From Arthrobacter sp. Marseille-P9274 (lineage in GTDB: Bacteria > Actinomycetota > Actinomycetes > Actinomycetales > Micrococcaceae), in contig NZ_CAMPOV010000001.1 of assembly GCF_946892675.1 (NCBI RefSeq), forward strand, positions 1,028,033-1,092,032: a stretch of 64,000 nt of DNA, written 5' to 3'. A program made the position numbers and the translations under genes. The notes beneath the pieces were generated by a model that worked only from the letters and a program-made list of their open reading frames with translations, did no database searches and was not told the origin of the DNA. How positions within the stretch are numbered: the first letter of the stretch is position 1; each line of letters opens with the position of its first letter. Below are positions 17,457 to 27,354 of this stretch, in pieces.

Positions 17457-20306
17457 ATGGCGACTCGAACTTCCCCTGCCAAAAAAGGCACCCAGCAGTC
17501 GCGCGGTAAAACCACGGGCAGTACTGCGCGCTCATCGTCTGGGCGTTCCACCGCCAAGACCAAGGCCATCGAGCTGCCGGCCGAGGACCCGCTGCCGCTG
17601 CCGCTGCGGATGGTCCGCGGTGCGTGGATGGGCGTCGCCCACCTCGTGGCAGCCGGTGTACGCAAGCTCGGCCCCGACGTGCTTCCCGACAAGGAACTGC
17701 GCCGGGACGGCACGGGCTTCTTCATGCTGCTGCTGGCGGCCATGATCGCCGCCGTCGAATGGTGGGCGCTCAAGGGTGGTTTCGCCGACGTCGTCCATGC
17801 GGTCTTCGGCGGCACGTTCGGCTGGATGGCGCTGCTGCTGCCGATGTTCCTCCTGGTCTTCTCGGTCCGGCTGATGCGCAGCCCGGAGGACGTCGCCGGC
17901 AACAACCGCATCGCCATCGGGCTGTCCCTGATGACGCTTTCGGGCACGGGCCTGGCCCACATCATCGGCGGCCAGCCCGCCCTCGCGGACGGCCTGGACG
18001 CGCTTTGGGCCGCCGGGGGCATGGTGGGTTTCCTCATCTCCTCGCCGCTGGCGACCATCACCTGGGTCCTGCCCGTCGTCGTCTACTCGCTGCTGGCCTT
18101 CGTCAGCCTCCTGATCATCACGGCGACCCCGTTCCGGCATATTCCGGCCCGGCTGCGCGCCGTCTACGAGAAGCTGATGGGGCAGGAACCGGCTCACCGT
18201 CCCCAGCGCGGGGACGAGCACGACCAGAGTTACCTGTACGGCGACGAGCCCGAGCGGCCCAAGCAGAAGAAGCAGCGCAAACGAGTGTTCGGGCGGGACA
18301 AGCCGGCGGAAGAGCAGGGGGATTACGACGACGGGGGCTTCTACGGGGACGAAGCGTTCGAAACGCCGGTGATCGATGACGCGCCGGTGACGGGCCCGGT
18401 ACCGACGCTCCCGGCGACGCCCAAGGTGCCGCCGGGAGTCCGGCGCCCCACCCAGTCCGAACTGGCGGCCGAACAGCTCAAGCGCGAGCAGGGGCTGCTG
18501 CCGGAGGGTGCCACCGAAGCCCTTCCGGTCCTGCCGCACGCTGCTCCCGCGGTGCCGCCGGTGCCTGCCAACCCCGTGCAGCCGCAGCCTCCCGCGACCC
18601 CGATTCCGCAGCGCACGGAGCAGCTGCAGCTCTCCGGCGACGTGACATACACGCTGCCGCCGTCGGACTTCCTCCCTCCGGGGCCGCCGTCGAAGGAACG
18701 CTCCGAGGCGAATGACGCCGTCGTTAATGCCCTGACCGAAACCCTGGACCAGTTCAAGGTGGACGCGAAGGTGACCGGCTTCTCCCGCGGCCCGACGGTC
18801 ACCCGCTATGAGATCGAGCTTTCCCCGGGGACGAAGGTCGAGCGCGTCACGGCGCTCTCCAAGAACATCTCCTACGCCGTCGCCAGCTCGGACGTGCGCA
18901 TCCTCAGCCCGATCCCGGGCAAGTCGGCGATCGGCATCGAGATCCCGAACACGGACCGGGAGACCGTCTCGCTTGGCGACGTGCTGCGCTCGAACAACGC
19001 GCGCAAGACGGAGCACCCGATGGTCATGGGCGTCGGCAAGGACGTCGAGGGCGGCTTCGTGGTCGCCAACCTGGCCAAGATGCCGCACATGCTGGTCGCC
19101 GGCGCCACCGGGGCCGGTAAGTCCTCGTTCGTGAACTCGATGATTACCTCGATCCTGATGCGTGCGACGCCGGATGAGGTGCGCATGGTGATGGTGGACC
19201 CCAAGCGCGTGGAGCTCACCGCGTACGAAGGCGTCCCTCACCTGATCACGCCGATCATCACGAGCCCGAAGAAAGCGGCCGAGGCGTTGCAGTGGGTGGT
19301 CCGCGAGATGGACACCCGCTATGACGACCTGGCGAACTTCGGTTACAAGCACATTGACGACTTCAATAAGGCCGTGCGGAACGGCAAGGTGGTTCCGCCG
19401 GAGGGCTCGCAGCGGGTCATCAAGCCCTACCCGTACCTGCTGGTGATCGTGGACGAGCTCGCGGACCTGATGATGGTGGCTCCGCGGGACGTCGAAGACT
19501 CGATCGTGCGCATCACGCAGCTGGCGCGCGCCGCCGGCATCCACCTGGTGCTGGCGACTCAGCGCCCGTCGGTGGACGTGGTCACGGGCCTGATCAAGGC
19601 CAACGTTCCGTCCCGCATGGCGTTCGCCACCTCGTCCGTCACCGACTCGCGCGTCGTGCTGGACCAGCCCGGCGCCGAGAAGCTGATCGGCCAGGGCGAC
19701 GCGCTCTTCCTGCCGATGGGCGCCTCCAAGCCGATGCGTGTCCAGGGCGCCTGGGTCTCGGAGTCCGAGATCCACGAGGTCGTGGAGCATGTCAAGAGCC
19801 AGCTGAAGGCCGAGTACCGCGAGGACGTCGCCGTCGAGGCGCCGAAGAAGCAGATCGACGACGATATCGGGGACGACCTCGATGTGCTGCTGCAGGCCAC
19901 GGAGCTCGTGGTCACCACGCAGTTCGGATCGACCTCCATGCTCCAGCGCAAGTTGCGCGTCGGCTTCGCCAAGGCGGGACGGCTGATGGACCTGCTGGAG
20001 TCCAGGGGAGTGGTGGGCCCTTCCGAGGGCTCGAAGGCGCGCGACGTGCTGGTCCAGCCGGATGACCTGGCCGCCACGCTGGCCGCCATCCGGGGAGACG
20101 GGCCGCCCCCGGCGGACCCGGCCGCGCCCGCGGCGGCCGATCCCCGCACCGCCGCCCTGGCGGACAACGCCAACGCCAACCACGGCTTCGACGGCCCCCG
20201 GGACCTCGTGGCCGAGGACCTGGACGCCCGCGCGCAGGCGGTGGACTATTACGACGACGACGGCGAGTCGGGTGAAGAGGACGCCTGGAGTCTCACCGGG
20301 CGTTAG
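17457..20306 (+). CDS. ftsK: DNA translocase FtsK/SpoIIIE
   Basis: A 949-residue septal DNA pump that clears chromosomes from the closing septum and activates dimer resolution. A basic, Ser/Lys-rich N-terminus precedes four membrane segments (about residues 75-230). A Pro-rich acidic linker (230-410) leads to the motor: Walker [10 protein letters not shown] near residue 549, Walker [11 protein letters not shown] near 663, and [13 protein letters not shown]. The C-terminal gamma winged helix ([16 protein letters not shown]) that reads KOPS sites is followed by an acidic tail. It is leaderless and precedes pgsA by 21 bp. Confidence 0.96.
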   Translation: MATRTSPAKKGTQQSRGKTTGSTARSSSGRSTAKTKAIELPAEDPLPLPLRMVRGAWMGVAHLVAAGVRKLGPDVLPDKELRRDGTGFFMLLLAAMIAAVEWWALKGGFADVVHAVFGGTFGWMALLLPMFLLVFSVRLMRSPEDVAGNNRIAIGLSLMTLSGTGLAHIIGGQPALADGLDALWAAGGMVGFLISSPLATITWVLPVVVYSLLAFVSLLIITATPFRHIPARLRAVYEKLMGQEPAHRPQRGDEHDQSYLYGDEPERPKQKKQRKRVFGRDKPAEEQGDYDDGGFYGDEAFETPVIDDAPVTGPVPTLPATPKVPPGVRRPTQSELAAEQLKREQGLLPEGATEALPVLPHAAPAVPPVPANPVQPQPPATPIPQRTEQLQLSGDVTYTLPPSDFLPPGPPSKERSEANDAVVNALTETLDQFKVDAKVTGFSRGPTVTRYEIELSPGTKVERVTALSKNISYAVASSDVRILSPIPGKSAIGIEIPNTDRETVSLGDVLRSNNARKTEHPMVMGVGKDVEGGFVVANLAKMPHMLVAGATGAGKSSFVNSMITSILMRATPDEVRMVMVDPKRVELTAYEGVPHLITPIITSPKKAAEALQWVVREMDTRYDDLANFGYKHIDDFNKAVRNGKVVPPEGSQRVIKPYPYLLVIVDELADLMMVAPRDVEDSIVRITQLARAAGIHLVLATQRPSVDVVTGLIKANVPSRMAFATSSVTDSRVVLDQPGAEKLIGQGDALFLPMGASKPMRVQGAWVSESEIHEVVEHVKSQLKAEYREDVAVEAPKKQIDDDIGDDLDVLLQATELVVTTQFGSTSMLQRKLRVGFAKAGRLMDLLESRGVVGPSEGSKARDVLVQPDDLAATLAAIRGDGPPPADPAAPAAADPRTAALADNANANHGFDGPRDLVAEDLDARAQAVDYYDDDGESGEEDAWSLTGR

Positions 20307-20315
20307 CGGGTTCGG

Positions 20316-20327
20316 TAGTGTAGGGAC
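20316..20327 (+). promoter_or_regulatory. Leaderless promoter of pgsA
   Basis: TAGTGT at 20316-20321 is followed by 6 nt and the GTG at 20328. It gives pgsA-cinA their own promoter behind ftsK. Confidence 0.6.
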
Positions 20328-20918
20328 GTGACTGATTCGCCTGCCAGCCCGGTACCGACCCTTAACATCGCCAACGTCCTCACCACCATCCGGATCGTGC
20401 TGGTGCCGTTCTTCATCTGGTTCATGCTGGCTGACAACGGCAACGACGGCCTCCTGCGCTGGCTCGCCGTCGCCGTTTTTGCGGTGGCCATCTACACGGA
20501 CAAACTCGACGGGGACCTGGCCAGGAGCCGCGGGCTGATCACGAACTTCGGCAAGATTGCCGACCCCATCGCCGACAAGCTGCTGATCGGATCGGCGCTG
20601 ATCCTGCTCTCCGTCCTGGGCGAACTTCCGTGGTGGATCACCGTGGTGATCCTCGTCCGCGAACTCGGCATCACGCTGCTGCGCTTCGTCGTCATCAGGT
20701 ACGGCGTGATGCCGGCCTCTCGCGGCGGAAAGCTCAAGACGGTACTCCAGACGCTGGCGATCTTCCTTTACCTGCTGCCCCTGGAGTCGTGGCTGGGGGA
20801 CTGGGCCGCCGTCGTCGCCTATATCGTGATGCTCGTCGCGGTCGCGGTCACGGTCGTGACCGGCGCGGACTACGTGATCAAGGCCCTGCGCCTCCGGTCG
20901 GCCGGACGGGGACACTGA
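20328..20918 (+). CDS. pgsA: CDP-diacylglycerol-glycerol-3-phosphate 3-phosphatidyltransferase
   Basis: A 196-residue integral membrane enzyme making phosphatidylglycerol phosphate. The CDP-alcohol phosphotransferase motif D-x2-D-G-x2-A-R-x8-G-x3-D-x3-D is complete (DKLDGDLARSRG followed by GKIADPIAD). About five or six hydrophobic segments surround it. The GTG start is set by TAGTGT 6 nt upstream. The next gene, cinA, starts 3 bp after the stop, an arrangement common in Gram-positive bacteria. Confidence 0.93.
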   Translation: MTDSPASPVPTLNIANVLTTIRIVLVPFFIWFMLADNGNDGLLRWLAVAVFAVAIYTDKLDGDLARSRGLITNFGKIADPIADKLLIGSALILLSVLGELPWWITVVILVRELGITLLRFVVIRYGVMPASRGGKLKTVLQTLAIFLYLLPLESWLGDWAAVVAYIVMLVAVAVTVVTGADYVIKALRLRSAGRGH

Positions 20919-20921
20919 GCC

Positions 20922-21416
20922 GTGGACCGGCAGAACCTTTCCGAAAAGGTCATTCTGGCGGCGGTGGCGAAGGGGCTGACCATCGCGACGGCCGAATCGC
21001 TCACGGCGGGCATGGTGTCAGCAGCGCTGGCGACCGTCCCGGGTGCTTCCGGTGCCCTCCAGGGCGCGGTCGTCTCCTACCAGAACGATGTCAAGTCCGG
21101 CCTGCTGGGCGTGGATGCGTCGCTGCTGGAGCGCAACGGGGCCGTCGATCCGCAGGTTGCGCGCGAGATGGCTGAGGGGGCGCGCCGCTGCCTGGACGCG
21201 GATATCGCGGTGGCCACGACCGGGGCGGCCGGGCCCGAACCGCACGGCGGCAAACCCGTGGGCACCGTCTACGTCGGCGTCGCCACCGAGGCCGGTTCCC
21301 ATGCTGCCGCCTTCTCCTTCGCCGGTGACCGCGCAAGGATCCGGGAGCAGGCAAGAGACGCCGCCCTGTCCGCCCTGCTGGCGGCCGTCGAGTCGGCCAC
21401 CGCCGCTACGCGTTAG
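20922..21416 (+). CDS. cinA: CinA C-terminal domain protein (nicotinamide-nucleotide amidase type)
   Basis: A 164-residue stand-alone version of the CinA C-terminal domain, which in characterised members deamidates nicotinamide mononucleotide (PncC). Conserved pieces are ATAESLTAGMVSAALA, GAVVSYQNDVK and the glycine-rich ATTGAAGPEPHGGKPVGTVY. The N-terminal molybdopterin-binding-like domain of full-length CinA is absent, as in other actinobacteria. The pgsA-cinA-clgR-recA order is conserved, which is why the name is associated with competence, but no such role is implied here. Confidence 0.9.
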   Translation: MDRQNLSEKVILAAVAKGLTIATAESLTAGMVSAALATVPGASGALQGAVVSYQNDVKSGLLGVDASLLERNGAVDPQVAREMAEGARRCLDADIAVATTGAAGPEPHGGKPVGTVYVGVATEAGSHAAAFSFAGDRARIREQARDAALSALLAAVESATAATR

Positions 21417-21460
21417 GACCGGGCGGGAGGGTGCGCTCCGGGCGCCCGCGAGGTGGCGGG

Positions 21461-21478
21461 GGAACAAATTAATGTTCC
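21461..21478. promoter_or_regulatory. Palindromic candidate operator upstream of clgR
   Basis: GGAACAAATTAATGTTCC has perfect 6-bp arms around an AT-rich centre in an otherwise GC-rich gap between cinA and clgR. ClgR proteins commonly control their own genes, so this is a candidate site, but it does not match the published ClgR consensus closely. Confidence 0.35.
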
Positions 21479-21670
21479 GGATAGTTATCCAAGGTGGCAG
21501 CAACTTCCAAGGTTGGTGCCATAAGCTTTAGAAAACGCGGTGGAACCCGTGTACACAGAGGGAGTAAGGCGATACAAATGGTCAAGCAACCCGTATCCGT
21601 GAACGGGGTTGTCCGTTGGCGTGATGTGGGTCTGTCCGACGAGACGCAACGGGAAAAGAAGGAGCGCAAG

Positions 21671-22018
21671 ATGGTAGTGCTACGCCACGAAATCGGCGAC
21701 GTCCTGCGTGACGTACGCCAGCGCCAGGGCCGGACCCTGCGTGAAGTTTCACACAGCGCTCGTGTTTCCCTCGGATACCTGAGTGAAGTTGAGCGCGGCC
21801 AGAAGGAGGCCTCCTCGGAGCTGCTGTCCTCCATCTGTTCGGCTCTGGATGTTCCGCTGTCCCTGATGCTGCGCGAGGTCAGCGACCGTGTTGCGGACGC
21901 TGAAGGCGTTGTCATTCCGGACACCGTCCCGCAGGAGCTTTCGCGTGAATTCGTCGCCGAGATTCCGGACGAACTGCCCGAAGACCTCAGCAGGGGACTG
22001 GCCTCGGCACGTTCCTGA
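21671..22018 (+). CDS. clgR: ClgR-type HTH regulator of Clp protease genes
   Basis: A 115-residue cro/C1-type DNA-binding protein: the helix-turn-helix spans about residues 18-60 ([20 protein letters not shown], then [14 protein letters not shown]). Actinobacterial ClgR activates clpP/clpC and other stress genes and sits upstream of recA as here. ATG 21671 is preferred because AAGGAG lies 6 nt upstream and the length matches known ClgR proteins of 107-112 residues; an in-frame ATG at 21578 would add 31 residues ([14 protein letters not shown]...), with only a distant GGAG. A strong terminator follows 20 bp after the stop. Confidence 0.88.
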   Translation: MVVLRHEIGDVLRDVRQRQGRTLREVSHSARVSLGYLSEVERGQKEASSELLSSICSALDVPLSLMLREVSDRVADAEGVVIPDTVPQELSREFVAEIPDELPEDLSRGLASARS

Positions 22019-22038
22019 CGCCCCCGGCCGTGCGCCGG

Positions 22039-22069
22039 AAAGAGCCGGGCACCCTGTGCCCGGCTCTTT
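22039..22069. terminator. Terminator after clgR, probably bidirectional
   Basis: A perfect 14-bp stem pairs 22039-22052 with 22056-22069 (AAAGAGCCGGGCAC and its complement) around a 3-nt loop. Both arms end in A or T runs, so it can stop clgR transcripts and also transcripts from the convergent marR-type gene. The following 140 bp to 22208 contain nothing recognisable. Confidence 0.85.
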
Positions 22070-22208
22070 CGCGCTCTGACACCCCGCTTTTTGGGCGTTC
22101 CTGGCGCCGGCGCCCCCTGGCTGGAGCCTGCCGCGACGGGCTACCCGCGCCGCCGCGGCGCGGTAGAGGGGCCGCGCGCCTACCGGAGGCGGTTCCAGCC
22201 CGGCCGGA

Positions 22209-22667
22209 CTAGGAGCGGTTGAGCCGGTCCAACAGCCCGGCCAGGGAATTGAGATCCCTGACGGACCAGTCTTCGAGCTGCGAGACGAAGGCGGACCTCC
22301 TGGCCGACTGCGCCGACTTCAGTTTCTGCAGCCCCAGTTCCGTGAGCGAAATCGACTGGGCGCGGCCGTCCGATGGGTCGGTTTCCTTGCTGACGAGGCC
22401 GAGCTGCTCCAGCATGGCCACCTGGCGGCTGACCGAGGGCTTCCCGACGCCGATGCTGGCGGCCAAGTCGGTCAACCGCATGGACTTCTCGCGCTGCAGC
22501 ACCGTCAGCAGCCCGTAGGCGGCTGGTTCCATGTCGGGATGGACCTCGCGCGCTACCCGGTGGGAGTTGGCGCGGGCGCGGCGCCAGAGCATGCTCAGTT
22601 GCTGCTCCAGCGAGTCGATGGCGCTCTCGAAGTCCTCATCCTGCCGCGCAGAATCCTGTCCGGTCAT
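22209..22667 (-). CDS. MarR family transcriptional regulator
   Basis: A 152-residue winged-helix regulator. The DNA-binding core is LTDLAASIGVGKPSVSRQVAMLEQLGLVSKE (shown here only as a region, about residues 68-98), followed by the wing DPSDGRAQSISLTELG. Such proteins usually repress nearby transport or stress genes in response to small phenolic ligands, but no adjacent target is evident; both neighbours are core genes. It is leaderless: TACAAT (22679-22674) lies 6 nt before the ATG. It faces DUF3046 across a 62-bp divergent gap. Confidence 0.9.
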   Translation of the reverse strand: MTGQDSARQDEDFESAIDSLEQQLSMLWRRARANSHRVAREVHPDMEPAAYGLLTVLQREKSMRLTDLAASIGVGKPSVSRQVAMLEQLGLVSKETDPSDGRAQSISLTELGLQKLKSAQSARRSAFVSQLEDWSVRDLNSLAGLLDRLNRS

Positions 22668-22729
22668 GACGCTATTGTAGTGAGCCGCCGGCGACTGCGG
22701 CCGGACGGCAGCCGTGAGAAGATATCAGC
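22668..22729. promoter_or_regulatory. Divergent promoter region of the marR-type gene and DUF3046 gene
   Basis: On the minus strand TACAAT is 6 nt from the regulator ATG. On the plus strand GAAGAT is 6 nt from the GTG of the DUF3046 gene, a weaker form of the same leaderless arrangement. Confidence 0.5.
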
Positions 22730-22951
22730 GTGCGATTGAGTGATTTTTGGCGGCTGATGGACGAGGAGTTCGGCTCCGGCTATTCAAGGGTCCTGGCCGC
22801 GGATCTGGTCCTCACGATGCTCGGCGGGCGTACCGCGGCCGAGGCCCTCTCGGCCGGAGTCCCGCCGAAGACCGTCTGGCTGGCCGTCTGCGAGATGCAG
22901 GAAGTGCCACCTGCGCGGCGCCTGGGCCGCGACATCAAGCCTTCGCGCTGA
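22730..22951 (+). CDS. DUF3046 family small protein
   Basis: A 73-residue cytoplasmic protein of unknown function, starting MRLSDFWRLMDEEFG and containing LGGRTAAEALSAGVPPKTVW. Members sit just upstream of recA across actinobacteria, as this one does. It has no catalytic motif I can point to. The conserved neighbourhood suggests a link to DNA metabolism, but that is only context. Confidence 0.88.
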   Translation: MRLSDFWRLMDEEFGSGYSRVLAADLVLTMLGGRTAAEALSAGVPPKTVWLAVCEMQEVPPARRLGRDIKPSR

Positions 22952-22971
22952 AGAAGACACGCCCAACGATA

Positions 22972-22989
22972 TTCGCAGATATGTTCGAA
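22972..22989 (+). promoter_or_regulatory. SOS (LexA) box and recA promoter
   Basis: TTCGCAGATATGTTCGAA fits the actinobacterial LexA operator TCGAAC-N4-GTTCGA with one perfect half-site. A TATGCT -10 follows at about 23008-23013. The mRNA leader of some 140 nt contains a CAGCCGC/GCGGCTG hairpin (23058-23075) and a GGCCC-GCA-GGGCC hairpin close to the ribosome site. Confidence 0.75.
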
Positions 22990-23156
22990 TCTGTCTCCGG
23001 GGGCGGCTATGCTCCTACACAGAGCCGGGAACCGGCGCCGCATCGACGGATTGTCCACAGCCGCACAGGCGGCTGCGCATTCTGTCGGAGCGGGGCGATA
23101 CGGTCGAAGCGAGCGAAGAACACGGCCCGCAGGGCCATAAGAAACCGAGGTGAATA

Positions 23157-24215
23157 ATGGCCGCAGCACCGGACCGCGAGAAGGCTTTGGAAGCAGCACT
23201 CGCGCAGATTGACAAGCAGTTCGGCAAGGGCTCCGTGATGCGTCTCGGCGACGAGACGCGTGCCCCGATCGAAACGATTTCCACCAGCTCCATCGCCCTC
23301 GACGTCGCGCTCGGCATTGGAGGCCTGCCGCGGGGCCGCGTTGTCGAGATCTACGGTCCGGAGTCGTCGGGTAAGACCACCGTGGCCCTGCATGCTGTCG
23401 CCAACGCCCAGCGCAACGGCGGCATCGCTGCCTTCATCGACGCCGAGCACGCGCTGGATCCCGAGTACGCCAAGAAACTGGGCGTGGACACGGATGCCTT
23501 GCTGGTGTCCCAGCCGGACACGGGCGAGCAGGCCCTCGAAATCATGGACATGCTGATCGGCTCCGGTTCGCTGGACATCATCGTGATCGACTCGGTGGCG
23601 GCCCTGGTGCCACGCGCCGAGATCGAAGGCGAAATGGGCGACAGCCACGTCGGCCTCCAGGCCCGCCTGATGAGCCAGGCCCTGCGGAAGATCACCGGAC
23701 GCCTGAGCCAAAGCAAGACGACGGCGATCTTCATCAACCAGCTCCGCGAAAAGATCGGTGTCTTCTTCGGCAGCCCGGAAACGACCACCGGCGGCAAGGC
23801 CCTGAAGTTCTATGCCTCGGTCCGCATCGACGTGCGCCGGATCGAGACCCTCAAGGAGGGCTCAAACCCGATCGGCAACCGCACCCGCGCCAAGATCGTC
23901 AAGAACAAGATGGCCCCGCCCTTCAAGCAGGCGGAGTTCGACATCATGTACGGGCAGGGAATCTCCCGCGAGTCCGGCCTGATCGACATGGGCGTCGAGC
24001 ATGGCATCTGCAAGAAGTCCGGCGCCTGGTTCACGTATGACGGCGACCAGCTCGGCCAGGGCAAGGAGAATTCCCGGAAGTTCCTGAGGGACAACCCGGA
24101 TCTGGCGGACGAGATCGAGCGGCGCATCCGGCTGAAGCTCGGTATCGACAAGCCGGAAGAGGGCACCGAAGGGGTCGCCAAGGAACCGAAGCTCAAGGCC
24201 GTGGACGGCCTCTGA
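23157..24215 (+). CDS. recA: Recombinase RecA
   Basis: A 352-residue strand-exchange ATPase and LexA co-protease. Seen: Walker [10 protein letters not shown], the MAW region [13 protein letters not shown], Walker [16 protein letters not shown], the loop L2 region with [21 protein letters not shown], and the acidic C-terminal tail. No intein interrupts it. ATG 23157 follows GAGGTGA at a normal distance. A LexA box lies upstream, and recX follows 5 bp after the stop, so the two are co-transcribed and SOS-induced. Confidence 0.98.
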   Translation: MAAAPDREKALEAALAQIDKQFGKGSVMRLGDETRAPIETISTSSIALDVALGIGGLPRGRVVEIYGPESSGKTTVALHAVANAQRNGGIAAFIDAEHALDPEYAKKLGVDTDALLVSQPDTGEQALEIMDMLIGSGSLDIIVIDSVAALVPRAEIEGEMGDSHVGLQARLMSQALRKITGRLSQSKTTAIFINQLREKIGVFFGSPETTTGGKALKFYASVRIDVRRIETLKEGSNPIGNRTRAKIVKNKMAPPFKQAEFDIMYGQGISRESGLIDMGVEHGICKKSGAWFTYDGDQLGQGKENSRKFLRDNPDLADEIERRIRLKLGIDKPEEGTEGVAKEPKLKAVDGL

Positions 24216-24220
24216 TCGGC

Positions 24221-24775
24221 GTGCAGGGCCGAAGCCGCCGGGGAGGACAGGAACCGACTCCCGACTCCCCGGCAGACCTGACGCCTGAGGCCGACCCCGG
24301 CGATGTCGCGCGGTCCATCATCCTCAGGCAATTGACCATGGGGCCGCGAAGCCGGCGGCAATTGGCTGACAAGCTGGCCGAACGCAACGTTCCGGCAGAG
24401 GTTGCCGTGGCCGTCCTGGACCGCTTCGAAGAGCTTCAGCTGATCGACGATGCCGAGTTCGCCCGCATGTGGGTCCGGAGCCGGTTCCAGACCAAGTCCT
24501 TGGCTCGCGGGGCGCTGAAGCGCGAACTGGCGGACAAGGGCATCGCGCCGGAGCTGGCTGAAGAAGCGCTCGAGCAGCTCAGCCCGGACGATGAACTGGG
24601 CAGTGCCAGGGAACTGGTGCGCCGAAAGATCCGGCCGGACTGGGACCTCAACGAACGGCAAGTCAAGGACAAGCACACCCGCCGGCTGGCATCCATGCTG
24701 GCCAGGAAGGGCTACCCGCCCGCGGTCGCCTTCAGGGTAGTGTCCGAGGAACTGGACGCCGTGCAGGCAGACTGA
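24221..24775 (+). CDS. recX: Regulatory protein RecX
   Basis: A 184-residue inhibitor of RecA filaments, rich in three-helix repeats. The family pattern is visible in RSIILRQLTMGPRSRRQLADKL-type segments (about residues 30-50) and LIDDAEFARMWVRSR, SLARGALKRELADKGIAPEL. The GTG start 5 bp after recA means the two are made from one mRNA. The first 25 residues (Gly/Pro/Asp rich) are not conserved and are probably disordered. Confidence 0.93.
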   Translation: MQGRSRRGGQEPTPDSPADLTPEADPGDVARSIILRQLTMGPRSRRQLADKLAERNVPAEVAVAVLDRFEELQLIDDAEFARMWVRSRFQTKSLARGALKRELADKGIAPELAEEALEQLSPDDELGSARELVRRKIRPDWDLNERQVKDKHTRRLASMLARKGYPPAVAFRVVSEELDAVQAD

Positions 24776-24888
24776 GAACCGCGGACTGCAATGGCTCCCG
24801 ACCCCGGACCTCCAGGCTCCCTCCCGCCGGCGGGCACCCAGGGGCGTTGCCGCGCACCGCGGATTGTGGCGGCCGGCGGGGAAGGTCT

Positions 24889-24900
24889 TACCCTTAAGAA
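24889..24900 (+). promoter_or_regulatory. Leaderless promoter of miaB
   Basis: TACCCT at 24889-24894 is followed by 6 nt and the GTG at 24901. A TTGTGG at 24864-24869 could be a loosely spaced -35. Confidence 0.6.
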
Positions 24901-26421
24901 GTGAGCGTGACCTTCCCTGCCCCCGATCCGACTGTTTCAAGTGCCGACGGGCGCACCTACCAGGTGCGCACCTTCGGCTGCCAGATGAACGTGCACGATT
25001 CCGAGCGCCTGGCCGGACTCCTGGAAAACGCCGGCCTGGTCGAAGCGACGGACGGGCAGGCGGACGTCGTCGTCTTCAACACGTGTGCGGTGCGGGAAAA
25101 CGCCGACAACAAGCTGTACGGCAACCTGGGACAGCTGGCGCCGGTGAAGGAACGCCGTCCCGGGATGCAGATTGCGGTGGGCGGCTGCCTGGCGCAGAAG
25201 GACCGCGAGACCATCCTGCGGAAGGCGCCCTGGGTCGACGTCGTCTTCGGCACCCACAACGTGGGCTCGCTGCCGGCGCTCCTTGAGCGTGCGCGCCATA
25301 ACAACGAAGCCCAACTGGAGATCCTCGAATCGCTCGATGTCTTTCCCTCCACCCTGCCCACCAAGCGCGACGCCGTGTATTCGGGCTGGGTGTCCATCTC
25401 CGTCGGCTGCAACAACACCTGCACCTTCTGCATTGTTCCCTCGCTCCGGGGCAAGGAACGGGACCGGCGGCCGGGAGACATCCTGGCCGAGGTCCAGGCC
25501 CTGGTGGACGACGGCGCCATCGAAGTGACCCTCTTGGGCCAGAACGTGAACTCATACGGCGTGGAATTCGGCGATCGGGGAGCCTTCGCCAAACTGCTGC
25601 GCGCGTGCGGGAACATTGCCGGCCTTGAGCGCGTCCGCTTCACCAGCCCGCACCCGGCCGCCTTTACCGACGATGTCATCGAGGCGATGGCCGAAACGCC
25701 CAACGTCATGCCCCAACTGCACATGCCGCTGCAGTCCGGCTCTGACAAAGTCCTCAAGGACATGCGCCGCTCCTACCGCTCCAAAAAGTTCCTGGGCATC
25801 CTGGACAAGGTCCGCGATCGCATTCCGCACGCCGCCATCTCCACCGACATCATCGTGGGTTTCCCAGGCGAGACCGAGGAAGATTTCCAGGCAACGCTCG
25901 ACGTCGTCGAACAGTCACGGTTCGCCACGGCGTTCACTTTCCAGTACTCCAAGCGGCCCGGAACTCCTGCCGCCGACCTGCCGGAGCAGCTGCCCAAGTC
26001 CGTCGTGCAGGAGCGGTACGAGCGGCTGATCGCCCTGCAGGACCGGATCTCCGCCGAAGAGAACGCCAAGCAGGTCGGCACGCAGGTCGAGGTGCTGGTT
26101 ACCGCGCAGCAGGGGCGCAAGGCCAGTGAGACACACCGGCTCTCCGGCCGATCGCGGGACCAGCGGCTGGTCCATTTCTCGGTGCCGGACGGAGCGGCAG
26201 TGCCGCGCCCCGGCGACCTGGTCACCGTAACGGTGACCGAGGCCGCACCGTTCCACCTCATCGCCGACCCGGTGCCAGCAGACTACTCGGTCCGCCGTTC
26301 GCGGGCGGGGGACGCGTGGGACCGGTCGCAGGCAGACTCCTGTGCCGCGCCGGCGCCGGGAACGACGGCGGGCGGCAAGGCGGTTTCGCTCGGCATGCCG
26401 GCGCTGCCCGTGCGCGGCTGA
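24901..26421 (+). CDS. miaB: tRNA-2-methylthio-N6-dimethylallyladenosine synthase MiaB
   Basis: A 506-residue radical SAM methylthiotransferase acting on i6A37 of tRNAs, the step after MiaA, whose gene follows. The N-terminal UPF0004 domain carries three cluster cysteines in [19 protein letters not shown] and VGGCLAQKD; the radical SAM motif is CNNTCTFC; the TRAM RNA-binding domain comes after residue 380. The last 45 residues (after [12 protein letters not shown]) extend beyond the usual end and look low-complexity. The gene is leaderless, and the operon miaB-miaA-dapF is tight. Confidence 0.95.
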   Translation: MSVTFPAPDPTVSSADGRTYQVRTFGCQMNVHDSERLAGLLENAGLVEATDGQADVVVFNTCAVRENADNKLYGNLGQLAPVKERRPGMQIAVGGCLAQKDRETILRKAPWVDVVFGTHNVGSLPALLERARHNNEAQLEILESLDVFPSTLPTKRDAVYSGWVSISVGCNNTCTFCIVPSLRGKERDRRPGDILAEVQALVDDGAIEVTLLGQNVNSYGVEFGDRGAFAKLLRACGNIAGLERVRFTSPHPAAFTDDVIEAMAETPNVMPQLHMPLQSGSDKVLKDMRRSYRSKKFLGILDKVRDRIPHAAISTDIIVGFPGETEEDFQATLDVVEQSRFATAFTFQYSKRPGTPAADLPEQLPKSVVQERYERLIALQDRISAEENAKQVGTQVEVLVTAQQGRKASETHRLSGRSRDQRLVHFSVPDGAAVPRPGDLVTVTVTEAAPFHLIADPVPADYSVRRSRAGDAWDRSQADSCAAPAPGTTAGGKAVSLGMPALPVRG

Positions 26422-26430
26422 CGCCGCCGG

Positions 26431-27354
26431 ATGGTGAGCGAACCGGAGCAGGTACCGCCTGTCATCGCTGTAGTCGGTCCCACCGGATCGGGCAAGTCGG
26501 ACCTGGCTGTGGCACTCGCACAGCGGATCGACGGCGAAGTCGTGAACGCTGATGCCATGCAGTTCTACCGCGGAATGGACATCGGTACGGCCAAGATCAC
26601 GCCGACCGAGCGGCAGGGTGTGCCGCATCATCTGCTGGACATCCTCGACGTCCGCGATGAAGCCAGCGTCTCGGCCTTCCAAGAGCAGGCCCGCGCGGCC
26701 ATCGCCGGCATTCACCGCCGCGGCCGGCGGGCCATTCTGGCCGGCGGATCGGGTCTCTACGTTCGGGCGGCCCTGGACGTCATCGAGTTTCCCGGCACCA
26801 ATCCGGAGCTTCGGTCCAAGCTGGAATTGCAACTGGCAACCGACGGTCTGGCCGCGCTGCGGAGCCGGCTGGAAAAAGTCGACCCGGTGTCTGCGGCGCG
26901 CCTGGGCGACGCCCGCAGGGTGGTGCGTGCCCTCGAAGTGTACGAGCTGACGCAGCGGCCCTTCAGCTCCTTCATGCCGGAGCGGCGCTACTGGCAGCCG
27001 GCCCTACAGCTGGGGCTCAAGGTCGACCGGGAGGAGCTAAAGGAACGACTGGCCCTCCGGGTGCACCGGATGGTGGATATGGGCCTGCTGGAAGAGGTCC
27101 GCCGGCTCGAGAGGGAGGGCTTGCGGGACGGCAAAACAGCGTCCAAAGCGCTCGGCTACTCACAGTTCCTCCGGGTCCTCGATGCCGAACTGACCATCGA
27201 CGAGGCCGTGCAGGACACCATCGTGGCCACCCGGAAGTTCGCCCGCCGGCAGCAGACCTGGTTCGGCGCCGATCCGCGGATCGAGTGGCTCGACTGGAAG
27301 GACCCGCGGCTGGTGGACACCGCATTTGCACTCGTCGATAAGCTTGGACAGTGA
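26431..27354 (+). CDS. miaA: tRNA dimethylallyltransferase MiaA
   Basis: A 307-residue enzyme adding dimethylallyl to A37 of UNN-decoding tRNAs, providing the MiaB substrate. Diagnostic parts: P-loop [41 protein letters not shown] and KALGYSQF, with the C-terminal RRQQTWF. ATG 26431 is 9 bp after miaB. It overlaps dapF by 4 bases (GTGA). Confidence 0.96.
   Translation: MVSEPEQVPPVIAVVGPTGSGKSDLAVALAQRIDGEVVNADAMQFYRGMDIGTAKITPTERQGVPHHLLDILDVRDEASVSAFQEQARAAIAGIHRRGRRAILAGGSGLYVRAALDVIEFPGTNPELRSKLELQLATDGLAALRSRLEKVDPVSAARLGDARRVVRALEVYELTQRPFSSFMPERRYWQPALQLGLKVDREELKERLALRVHRMVDMGLLEEVRRLEREGLRDGKTASKALGYSQFLRVLDAELTIDEAVQDTIVATRKFARRQQTWFGADPRIEWLDWKDPRLVDTAFALVDKLGQ

Noticed and set aside
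23051-23059. DnaA-box-like TTGTCCACA in the recA leader, and TTATCCACA at 39256-39264
   Set aside because: Single isolated 9-mers are expected by chance at this scale; no cluster, AT-rich unwinding region or dnaA/dnaN neighbour is present.
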